Positions 6,302-13,165 of a stretch of 39,252 nt of DNA are shown here, one piece after another. The translations under genes were made by a program, and so were the position numbers. The notes below the pieces were generated by a model, which saw only the letters and a list, made by a program, of their open reading frames with translations, was not told the origin of the DNA and did no database searches. Each line of letters starts with the position of its first letter. Within the stretch, counting starts at the first letter, position 1. This DNA is from Ruminococcaceae bacterium UBA6434 (GTDB lineage: Bacteria > Bacillota > Clostridia > Oscillospirales > Acutalibacteraceae), in the NCBI GenBank assembly GCA_002437245.1, contig DJOQ01000036.1, forward strand, positions 1 to 39,252, given 5' to 3'.

Positions 6302-8304
6302 CTTTGGCAAAAAGTGCGGGCTTTTGTTTCGGAGTTAACCGTGCCGTAAATTTACTCGAAGAGCTTGTGAAAAAGAACCGAAATGTTTGCACATTGGGGC
6401 CTATAATTCACAATCCGCAGGTTATAAAGCATTTTGAGGATAAAGGCGTACGTATAATTGACAGTCCTAACGAGTGCAAAGACGGTGACTTAATAGTTGT
6501 CAGAACGCACGGTATACCGAAAGATATGATGGAAGAGGTCAAGAGCATATCTCCGAATTACTGTAATGCCACGTGCCCGTTTGTCACAAAAATACACAAA
6601 ATAGTAAGCGAAAATTCAACGAGTGAGAATGTAACCTTGATAGCAGGCGATAAATCTCACCCGGAGGTTATAGGAATTCGAAGCTACTGTAACGGCAAAT
6701 CTTTTGTATTTAACAGTGAAAAAGAGCTTGATGAAATTATAGAAAATCACCCAGATTTATCAAAAAACGGCTTGATTTTGGTTTCTCAGACCACTTTCAG
6801 TACAAAAATTTTTGAAAAATGTGTAAAAAAAATAAAAATGGTATATACAAATGCCGTAATTTTTGATACAATATGTTGTGCGACTGAGGAAAGACAAAAG
6901 GAAGCCGCCGCGCTTTCGCTGACCAATGATGCAATGGTCATAATAGGGGGAAGGCAAAGCAGCAATACCGCAAAGCTTAAATCTGTTTGCGAGACCAATT
7001 GTCCGACTTTTTTAATTGAGACTGCCGCAGAGTTGCAAGACATTGACTTGTCGCGGTTTCATTCAGTTGGCGTTACTGCCGGAGCTTCAACTCCCGACAG
7101 TATTATTAAGGAGGTACTGAAAACAATGTCCGAAAACGAAGAAATCAAAAACGCATCAACATCAGTCGAAAAGGAGGAGCAAGAGAAGCCGTCCGGTGAG
7201 AGTTTCGCTGATTTGGTTGACGAATATATAGATTCAAGCTCAGACCAAAAAGTTGTCGGTTATGTAGTAGGCGTTACACCTACCGAGATTCAGGTTGAGA
7301 TTGCAGGCAGAAAACACGCAGGTTATATTCCGCTTGACGAATACAGTGCAGACCCGAACGCGGATCCTCAGAAAGAGGTAAAGGTCGGCGATAAGCTCGA
7401 TCTTATCATTATGAAGACTAACGACCAGGAAGGCACCATGATGCTTTCAAAGAAGCGCTATGATGCAGCCAAGGCTTGGGATGAGCTTTCGGAAGAGAGC
7501 GATCAGGTCGTTGAGGGAACAGTTACAGGCGTTGTCGGCGACGGCAAGGGTCTCTTTGTACAGTACGGCGGAATAAGAGTATTTATCCCCGCTTCGCTTG
7601 CAAAGGCTAATCGCAGCGATTCTCTTGAAGACATGGTTAAAACAACCGTTAAGTTCAAGATTATCGAGGTTGATAAGAAGAGAAAACGTGTTGTAGGTTC
7701 AATAAGAGCCGTTGCTAAGGAAGAGAGAAAGGCTGCTGAGGAAAAATTCTGGGCTCAGGCTGAAGAGGGTCAGGTTTATCACGGCGTAGTTCGTTCACTC
7801 ACTTCTTACGGCGCATTTGTAGACCTCGGCGGCGTAGACGGTATGATTCATATCTCGGAGCTTTCCTGGACAAGAATCAAGCATCCGTCCGATGTCGTTA
7901 AAGTCGGCGACACCGTTGAAGTATACATAAAGGCTCTCGACAGAGAAAACAAAAAGATTTCTCTCGGCTATAAAAAGGTTGAGGACAATCCTTGGGAAAT
8001 TCTCAAGCGCGATTATCCTGTCGGAACCGAATGTGAAGCTAAGATCGTCGGTCTTACTTCGTTCGGCGCATTCGCCAACATCCTTCCCGGAATTGACGGC
8101 CTTATCCATATTTCCGAAATTGCTCATGAGCATATAGCAAATCCGGCTGAAGTTCTTAAAGTAGGCGATACCGTTAAAGTCAAAATCCTTGATATCGATT
8201 TCGATAAGAAGCGCGTAAGCCTTTCAAGAAAAGCTTTGCTTGACGCTCCGGTTGCCGAAGAAGCTACCGCAGAGGAAGAAAAGACTGAAACTGTCGAAGA
8301 ATAA
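6289..8304 (+). CDS. ispH: IspH (HMBPP reductase) fused to ribosomal protein S1
   Basis: A 671-residue two-part protein. Residues 1-280 are 4-hydroxy-3-methylbut-2-enyl diphosphate reductase, the last enzyme of the MEP isoprenoid pathway; the three Fe-S cysteines are C13 (GFCFG), C96 (ATCPF) and C196 (TICCATEERQ), with THG near 73-75. Residues about 320-655 hold four S1 RNA-binding domains (about 320-388, 405-472, 494-562 and 579-647), the last two the most canonical, ending in an acidic tail. Such IspH-S1 fusions are known in Clostridia. The start is TTG at 6289 with GGAGG 7 bases before it; another TTG at 6274 is in frame but its spacing is wrong. Inside the gene, AAGGAGG and an in-frame ATG at 7126 mark the domain junction. 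A strong terminator follows the stop. Confidence 0.95.
   Translation: MQRITLAKSAGFCFGVNRAVNLLEELVKKNRNVCTLGPIIHNPQVIKHFEDKGVRIIDSPNECKDGDLIVVRTHGIPKDMMEEVKSISPNYCNATCPFVTKIHKIVSENSTSENVTLIAGDKSHPEVIGIRSYCNGKSFVFNSEKELDEIIENHPDLSKNGLILVSQTTFSTKIFEKCVKKIKMVYTNAVIFDTICCATEERQKEAAALSLTNDAMVIIGGRQSSNTAKLKSVCETNCPTFLIETAAELQDIDLSRFHSVGVTAGASTPDSIIKEVLKTMSENEEIKNASTSVEKEEQEKPSGESFADLVDEYIDSSSDQKVVGYVVGVTPTEIQVEIAGRKHAGYIPLDEYSADPNADPQKEVKVGDKLDLIIMKTNDQEGTMMLSKKRYDAAKAWDELSEESDQVVEGTVTGVVGDGKGLFVQYGGIRVFIPASLAKANRSDSLEDMVKTTVKFKIIEVDKKRKRVVGSIRAVAKEERKAAEEKFWAQAEEGQVYHGVVRSLTSYGAFVDLGGVDGMIHISELSWTRIKHPSDVVKVGDTVEVYIKALDRENKKISLGYKKVEDNPWEILKRDYPVGTECEAKIVGLTSFGAFANILPGIDGLIHISEIAHEHIANPAEVLKVGDTVKVKILDIDFDKKRVSLSRKALLDAPVAEEATAEEEKTETVEE
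7108..7128 (+). promoter_or_regulatory. internal Shine-Dalgarno and in-frame ATG at the IspH/S1 junction
   Basis: A full AAGGAGG (7108-7114) lies 11 bases before ATG at 7126-7128, which is codon 280 of the fusion and is in frame. IspH homology ends just before it (IIKEVLKT) and a charged linker leading to the first S1 domain begins just after it. Initiation here would give a separate 392-residue S1 protein. Codon choice after this point looks like that of a highly expressed gene. Use of the site is inferred. Confidence 0.6.
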
Positions 8305-8318
8305 TTATTGCGATTTTG

Positions 8319-8347
8319 GGGAGTTGGCTTTTGCTGACTCCCTTTTT
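8319..8347 (+). terminator. intrinsic terminator after ispH-S1
   Basis: Arms 8319-8328 (GGGAGTTGGC) and 8333-8342 (GCTGACTCCC) form a 10-bp stem with two G-U pairs and a UUUU loop, followed by TTTTT. It stands 14 bases after the S1 stop and only about 30 bases before the next gene's start. Confidence 0.85.
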
Positions 8348-8377
8348 GTGTATAAAAAGGAATTACGGAGGAACAAA

Positions 8378-10090
8378 ATGATAGGTAAGATTATTTCCGC
8401 GGCGGCAGTTTTTACCGCAGCCGCAGGGGTTACCGCCATTAAGAAAAAGCATATTTGCCCCATTTGCGAGGTTAAAAAGCTTATATCAAAATGCGGCGTG
8501 CATATTAAAGCGACGGGAACATACGGCAATAATGCTGCGCTGACTCCGCCTATGGGCTGGTCAAGCTGGAATACTTTCAGAAACAATATAAACGAGAAGC
8601 TGATTCTTGATACTGCCGACGCTATGAAAAAAAGCGGACTGCTTGACGCCGGGTATCAATATGTTAATCTTGATGATTGTTGGCACAGCTCAATCCGTGA
8701 TGAAAACGGCAGACTTCAAGGCGACCTCAAGTCGTTTTCTTCCGGCATTAAGTCGCTTGTACAGCAGTTAAACGAAAAAGGATTTAAAGCGGGTATTTAC
8801 TCGTCAAACGGTACTCTTACCTGTGAAGATTTGCCGGCTTCGCTGGGCAATGAAAGAATTGACGCCGAGACGTTTGCCGATTGGGGCATTGAATATTTTA
8901 AATATGATTATTGCCATCATAAGCTGATTTCTTCTCTTGCTCCGAATATAGACAAAATAATTATCTCGGGAGACAATCTTGCAGAGGATATTGTTCTTGA
9001 GGCTGAAAACGGCGAGCTTTACGGAACCGCAAAGGTTATAACAGACGAAAAAGGCTCGTATATTTCACATCTTGACAGCGGTAACGGCTCTGTAAGATTC
9101 AGTTTTGTTAATGTGCCGGAAGACGGCGAGTATGTTCTTACGGTCGTATTTGTGAAATCGGCAAATAAAAAGAAAAAATACCTTGAAATCACCGTGAATG
9201 CCGACGAAAGCTATCCTATGGAATTTCCCGAGACAAAGGCTTGGTCGCGCGAGGGGCGCACACAGACATTTGTTTTGCTTAAAAAGGGCGACAATACAAT
9301 AGAGCTCAAAAATCCGATAGGTTCGCCTATGGACAGTGCCGCCACACAGTATAGAAATATGGGCAAGGAGCTCAAGCGTGCTACAAAGCTGTTTGCCGAG
9401 AAACATCATGTACCGGAAAAACCGATAGTTTATTCAATTTGCGAGTGGGGCACCAATCAACCGTGGAAATGGGGAGCCGAGGCAGGCAATTTATGGCGAA
9501 CCACACCCGATATAAAGCCGTTTTGGACTTCGGTTCTTGCCATTTATGAGGTTAACGTTAAACTCTATAAATACGCAAGCGTAGGCGCATGGAATGACCC
9601 CGATATGCTCGAAGTCGGCAATGGTAAGCTTACATACGAAGAGAATAAATCTCATTTTTCTCTTTGGTGTATGATGGCTTCTCCGCTGATTTTAGGCAAT
9701 GATATAAGAACGTTTCTCAATTCCGACGGAGAAGTGGATGAGAATAACAAAATTCTTTCAATTCTCAAAAACAAAGAACTTATCGCAATAGATCAGGACA
9801 AAAAAGGTTGTCAGTGCCGCAGAGTAAAAACAAACGGAATTTCCGATGTTTTGGTAAAGCCTCTTGAGGGCGGCGAAATTGCCGTATGTTTCTTTAACAA
9901 ATCACCGTCAACTCTCACTATGTCCGCATCTTTAAAGGCTATTGCCGGCGAGGCGTTTGTAGACCTTAATAACAGCGGTAACTATCAGTATACAGAGCTT
10001 TGGGACAATGAAATTGCCGTTACAGGCGATAAAATAGCGGCAGATGTACCGTCTCACGGAGTTAAGGTTTACAGAGTTAAGTCCGTTTGA
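8378..10090 (+). CDS. GH27 alpha-galactosidase-like enzyme with an inserted CBM35/CBM6-like domain
   Basis: A 570-residue glycoside hydrolase of clan GH-D. The first barrel half runs from TPPMGWSSWNTF (about 56-67) through YVNLDDCW to YFKYDYC, where D177 is the expected nucleophile. Residues about 198-318 interrupt the barrel with a beta-sandwich segment beginning VLEAENGELYG and containing VNVPEDGEYVLTV and KKGDNTIELKN, the pattern of CBM35/CBM6 modules. The barrel resumes with VYSICEWG, WRTTPDI (D378, expected acid/base), WNDPDMLEVGN and the usual C-terminal beta domain. Typical substrates are alpha-linked galactosides; other GH27 activities are possible. The N-terminus has one hydrophobic stretch (about 4-20) and a CPIC motif but no clear cleavage site, so membrane anchoring is likelier than secretion. 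ATG 8378 follows GGAGG; the open frame extends back to 8240 but that part overlaps S1. Confidence 0.88.
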   Translation: MIGKIISAAAVFTAAAGVTAIKKKHICPICEVKKLISKCGVHIKATGTYGNNAALTPPMGWSSWNTFRNNINEKLILDTADAMKKSGLLDAGYQYVNLDDCWHSSIRDENGRLQGDLKSFSSGIKSLVQQLNEKGFKAGIYSSNGTLTCEDLPASLGNERIDAETFADWGIEYFKYDYCHHKLISSLAPNIDKIIISGDNLAEDIVLEAENGELYGTAKVITDEKGSYISHLDSGNGSVRFSFVNVPEDGEYVLTVVFVKSANKKKKYLEITVNADESYPMEFPETKAWSREGRTQTFVLLKKGDNTIELKNPIGSPMDSAATQYRNMGKELKRATKLFAEKHHVPEKPIVYSICEWGTNQPWKWGAEAGNLWRTTPDIKPFWTSVLAIYEVNVKLYKYASVGAWNDPDMLEVGNGKLTYEENKSHFSLWCMMASPLILGNDIRTFLNSDGEVDENNKILSILKNKELIAIDQDKKGCQCRRVKTNGISDVLVKPLEGGEIAVCFFNKSPSTLTMSASLKAIAGEAFVDLNNSGNYQYTELWDNEIAVTGDKIAADVPSHGVKVYRVKSV

Positions 10091-10127
10091 TAATGTGGTT
10101 TTTGTTCGGTAAAACAATGTAAAAGTA

Positions 10128-10160
10128 CCCCTCGAATATGCGCCGGCATTATTCGGGGGG
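10128..10160. terminator. hairpin between convergent genes, probable bidirectional terminator
   Basis: Bases 10128-10141 pair with 10146-10160 over a 4-base loop (GCCG) in a 14-bp stem with one bulged base, including a CCCC/GGGG clamp. Neither side has a strong T-run, though both flanks are moderately T-rich. The position between the GH27 gene (+) and the CmpB-like gene (-) supports terminator function. Confidence 0.6.
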
Positions 10161-10210
10161 CAATGTATTGTTGTTACTGAATATTTTTTTATTGATATCA
10201 TCTTACAAAA

Positions 10211-10630
10211 CTACCTGCTTTTTGCGACAGACATTCTTTTTACAATTCTTTTTCTGATAAAACCGCAGAGGGCAAAGCCCGGAATACACAGCAAGTACCA
10301 AAAAAAGAAAAAAAGAGGGCATATCTGTCCCAAAATATTCAGCGGCCTGTTTGAATAATCCCAGACATCCCATTTTAATATGATGTTTATAATAACACCT
10401 ACCGTAAATTCAAGTGCGGTTATTGTTATCGCACCTATGAGACATTTCAAAAACACATTGCTTTTGCTCATTTTGATGTTGATTATATATAGTGCTAAAA
10501 GTGCAGCGCCTCCCGTCAGAGCCATTGTCCAATGTGTGTGTCCGCGCCAAACAACTTCAATAAGACCATACAGCAATGCGCCGAAAAGATATACAAATGA
10601 GTATTCACGAGCCTTTGTCAAAAAAATCAC
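10211..10630 (-). CDS. small CmpB-like integral membrane protein
   Basis: A 139-residue protein with about four membrane segments (EYSFVYLFGALLYGLIEVVW, a WTMALTGGAALLALYII region, the VFLKCLIGAITITALEF region and the LGQICPLFFFFWYLLCIPG region). The WDYSNRPLNILGQIC block is typical of the family named putative ABC-transporter type IV or CmpB (PF06541), common in Clostridia and of unproven function. The start is GTG at 10630 with no clear SD; a TTG three codons later is an alternative. It stands alone on the minus strand between a glycosidase and mtaB. Its promoter is not clear; TATAAA on the minus strand (10657-10662) overlaps a small palindrome. Confidence 0.75.
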   Translation of the reverse strand: MIFLTKAREYSFVYLFGALLYGLIEVVWRGHTHWTMALTGGAALLALYIINIKMSKSNVFLKCLIGAITITALEFTVGVIINIILKWDVWDYSNRPLNILGQICPLFFFFWYLLCIPGFALCGFIRKRIVKRMSVAKSR

Positions 10631-10659
10631 CGTAAATATTTTGTACGCTCGGGCGTTTT

Positions 10660-10674
10660 ATATGCTGTGCATAT
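10660..10674. promoter_or_regulatory. 15-bp palindrome in the divergent CmpB-like/mtaB region
   Basis: ATATGC-TGT-GCATAT is perfectly symmetric. It touches the -35-like element of mtaB (from 10674) and overlaps the -10-like TATAAA of the CmpB-like gene, so a protein bound here could affect both. No regulator gene is adjacent, and a 12-base match in AT-rich DNA may be chance. Confidence 0.3.
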
Positions 10675-10702
10675 GGAAAAAATTTTTTCTTTATGCTACA
10701 AT
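10674..10702 (+). promoter_or_regulatory. probable extended -10 promoter of mtaB
   Basis: TGGAAA (10674-10679), 17 bases, then TACAAT (10697-10702) preceded by TGC, an extended -10 element. It predicts a transcript start near 10709 and a leader of almost 100 bases, unusually long for this window. Confidence 0.5.
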
Positions 10703-10708
10703 AATTCA

Positions 10709-10771
10709 GTACCGCGACAGCGATGATTGCTTGCCCGAAAGAGCTTCGTTAAAAACCGCATTTGTCGGTAC
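10709..10771 (+). ncRNA. possible structured leader of mtaB
   Basis: GTACCG..GACA (10709-10719) can pair with TGTCGGTAC (10763-10771), a 9-bp closing stem with a two-base bulge that begins at the predicted 5' end of the transcript and encloses about 43 bases. No known riboswitch class is recognised and the interior has only short stems, so this is a candidate structure rather than an RNA gene. Confidence 0.25.
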
Positions 10772-10805
10772 ATTATATGCTTAATTCAGTGTTTTAGGAG
10801 CTAAA

Positions 10806-12113
10806 ATGAAAGTTAAATTGCATACTCTTGGTTGTAAGGTTAATCAGTATGAAACCGAATCAATAACCGAGGATTTTTTGAAAAACGGTTATGAAATAAC
10901 ATTGTCTGATGACGATGCCGACATATTTGTGGTTAATTCCTGCACGGTTACCTCGGAAAGCGACCGCAAAACTCGCCAAACTGTTCGCAGGCTCAAGCAT
11001 AATCACCCCAATAGCATTGTTATACTTACCGGCTGTATGCCGCAGGCGTTTCCGGAAATGGCTCAGGGTCTTGAGGAGGCCGATATAGTTATAGGGAATA
11101 AAAACAATGCGGAAATACTGCTGAAACTTCGCCGCTATCTTTCCTCGCGTGAAAGAATGATTGATATTGAACAGCATTGTACCGGCGAAAAATTTTATGA
11201 AACGAGCATTAACGCCTTTTCCGAACGCACAAGGGCAATAGTTAAAATAGAGGACGGATGCGACAGATTTTGTTCGTATTGCATTATACCGAAAGCCAGG
11301 GGCAGGGTACGTTCCAAGCCGATTAAGGATATTGTTAAAGAGACCGAAGCTCTGTCGAAATCCGGATTTATTGAGGTTGTGCTTGTAGGTATCAATCTTT
11401 CCGCATACGGCAAAGATACGGGAGAAAAGTTTTACGATGCCGTCAAGGCCGCCGCCGATGTGGAGGGCATAAAGAGGGTTCGTCTCGGTTCACTCGAACC
11501 CGACCATCTTACCGATGAGGTTCTCTGTAATCTTGCCGAAATAGATAAGCTTTGTCCTCAGTTCCATATCTCTCTTCAGAGCGGAAGCGATTCTACCCTT
11601 AAAGCAATGAACAGGCATTATACAGCCGACGAATACTATGAGCTTGCCGTAAAGCTTCGCAATACTTTTAAAAATTGCACTCTTACTACCGACATAATGG
11701 TGGGTTTTCCGACAGAAACAGAAAAAGATTTTAAAGAGACAGTGGCTTTTGCAGAAAAAGTCGGTTTTGAGAAAATACATATATTCCCTTATTCTGTTCG
11801 CACTGGCACAAGGGCAGCTCTTATGAAACCGCAAATCGAAAAGCATGTCAAAGAAGAAAGGGCTGCGGCGCTTGCCGTCACCGCCGAAAAAATAAGGACT
11901 GAGTTTCTGCGTTCGCAAATAGGGAAAACCGTAAGTATTATTCCCGAAACCCACGGTAAAGACGGTTTTGTGTTCGGCTATACCGAAAATTATACTCCGG
12001 TTATGGCTAAGGTGGGCAAAGATGCAATTGGCAAAACGGTATTTGTTAAAATTACCGACAGCGACAAAGATTACTGTTATGCGGAATACGGAGAGGCTCC
12101 AAAGACAATTTAG
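10806..12113 (+). CDS. mtaB: tRNA t6A37 methylthiotransferase MtaB
   Basis: A 435-residue radical SAM methylthiotransferase that converts t6A at position 37 of tRNAs reading ANN codons into ms2t6A. The N-terminal UPF0004 domain holds the auxiliary Fe-S cysteines C10 (LGCKVNQYE), C46 (NSCTV) and C77 (TGCMPQ). The radical SAM cluster is C152-x3-C156-x2-C159 in EDGCDRFCSYCIIP, followed by ARGRVRS, and a TRAM-type domain ends the protein (from about 375). The short LGCKVNQ signature distinguishes MtaB from MiaB. The ATG at 10806 follows TTAGGAG at about 10794-10800. A strong terminator downstream makes it a single-gene unit. Confidence 0.95.
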   Translation: MKVKLHTLGCKVNQYETESITEDFLKNGYEITLSDDDADIFVVNSCTVTSESDRKTRQTVRRLKHNHPNSIVILTGCMPQAFPEMAQGLEEADIVIGNKNNAEILLKLRRYLSSRERMIDIEQHCTGEKFYETSINAFSERTRAIVKIEDGCDRFCSYCIIPKARGRVRSKPIKDIVKETEALSKSGFIEVVLVGINLSAYGKDTGEKFYDAVKAAADVEGIKRVRLGSLEPDHLTDEVLCNLAEIDKLCPQFHISLQSGSDSTLKAMNRHYTADEYYELAVKLRNTFKNCTLTTDIMVGFPTETEKDFKETVAFAEKVGFEKIHIFPYSVRTGTRAALMKPQIEKHVKEERAAALAVTAEKIRTEFLRSQIGKTVSIIPETHGKDGFVFGYTENYTPVMAKVGKDAIGKTVFVKITDSDKDYCYAEYGEAPKTI

Positions 12114-12153
12114 TTAGCTTAAATATTACAAACATATTAAGAAATATTTTCAT

Positions 12154-12195
12154 AAAACGCCGTTTTGTTAAAAAATGATAACAAAACGGCGTTTT
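12154..12195. terminator. strong symmetric terminator after mtaB
   Basis: Perfect 17-bp arms (12154-12170 and 12179-12195, AAAACGCCG.../...CGGCGTTTT) around an 8-base loop. The arm itself supplies the A and T tracts, so it could stop transcription on either strand. The ABC-transporter promoter begins 4 bases after it. Confidence 0.9.
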
Positions 12196-12198
12196 CAA

Positions 12199-12227
12199 TT
12201 GACGGTGTAAAATTATAATGATATATT
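12199..12227 (+). promoter_or_regulatory. sigma-A type promoter of the ABC transporter pair
   Basis: TTGACG (12199-12204), 17 bases, TATATT (12222-12227). A second TATAAT at 12214 lies too close to the -35 to pair with it. The expected leader is about 29 bases and carries AAGGAGG at 12248-12254. Confidence 0.65.
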
Positions 12228-12262
12228 GAGCTTGTAAACAAAACCAAAAGGAGGAATAACTC

Positions 12263-13165
12263 TTGATTGAGGTTGCAAATGTTACAAAAAAATTCGGTGA
12301 CTTCACAGCTATACAGGATTTGAACTTTAAGGTCGGTAACGGCTCTATCTACGGTCTTATCGGATATAACGGTGCCGGCAAAACAACGCTTTTAAAAACC
12401 ATAACGGGAGTGTATAAGCCTGACGGCGGAGAGGTTCGTCTTGACGGAGAAAACGCTTTTGATAATGCCAAAATGAAACAGCATATGTTTTATGTTCCGG
12501 ATGATATTTACTTTGCGCCGTACGCCAATATGGAAAAAATGGCAAAATTTTATAACGGCTTTTATCCGGATTTCAGCTTTGATACATTCCGTAAATTGGC
12601 GGAGGTATTCGGGCTTGATACCAAGGCACGCATAAATGGATTTTCAAAAGGAATGCAAAGGCAGGCGGAGATAGTGCTCGGCATTTCCACAAAGCCCGAT
12701 TTCATCCTTTTTGACGAAACCTTTGACGGGCTTGACCCTGCGAAGCGAGCGCTTATTAAGAATTTGCTGAATGAATATATGTCCGATACAAACGCATCGG
12801 TAATTGTATCTTCTCACGACCTCCATGAGCTTGAGGGGCTTTGCGACCATTTCGGACTTATAAACGGCAAAAAGCTTGTGCTCGATTCTTCCATAAAGGA
12901 ATTGAGCGAGGGCAGAGCCAAATTCCGTATTGTTTTTAAAAACGATGTTTCACAGAATGATATAAAGAATATCGGAATCAATGTAAAGTCGTTCAAGCGT
13001 GACGGCAGGATTATTGTAATCACCGTCAAAGGAAACGAAAAAGAAACAGCGGAGAAGCTGAATTCGCTTTCGCCTATAATGGTTGAACCTATGCCGCTTT
13101 CACTTGAAGAAGTATTTCTCGATGAAATGGAGGGAACAAATTATGACTTCTCAAAAATCTTTTAA
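12263..13165 (+). CDS. ABC-2 type transporter ATP-binding protein
   Basis: A 300-residue ATPase. Walker A is GYNGAGKT (34-41), the Q-loop lies about 40 residues later, the signature reads FSKGMQRQ in place of the usual LSGGQ, and Walker B is FILFDETFDGLDP, followed by the H-loop SSHDLHELE. The C-terminal tail (about 215-300) is the regulatory extension seen in YtrB/CcmA-like subunits. The start is TTG at 12263 with an ideal AAGGAGG 8 bases upstream. It overlaps the permease gene by 23 bases, so the two are coupled. The substrate is unknown; relatives such as YtrB respond to cell-wall stress, but no GntR-type regulator is present here. Confidence 0.92.
   Translation: MIEVANVTKKFGDFTAIQDLNFKVGNGSIYGLIGYNGAGKTTLLKTITGVYKPDGGEVRLDGENAFDNAKMKQHMFYVPDDIYFAPYANMEKMAKFYNGFYPDFSFDTFRKLAEVFGLDTKARINGFSKGMQRQAEIVLGISTKPDFILFDETFDGLDPAKRALIKNLLNEYMSDTNASVIVSSHDLHELEGLCDHFGLINGKKLVLDSSIKELSEGRAKFRIVFKNDVSQNDIKNIGINVKSFKRDGRIIVITVKGNEKETAEKLNSLSPIMVEPMPLSLEEVFLDEMEGTNYDFSKIF

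Noticed and set aside
10380..10784. 134-codon + strand frame opposite the CmpB-like gene
   Set aside because: The minus-strand frame has a coherent four-helix protein and a family motif; the + strand frame has neither, and it covers the mtaB promoter region.
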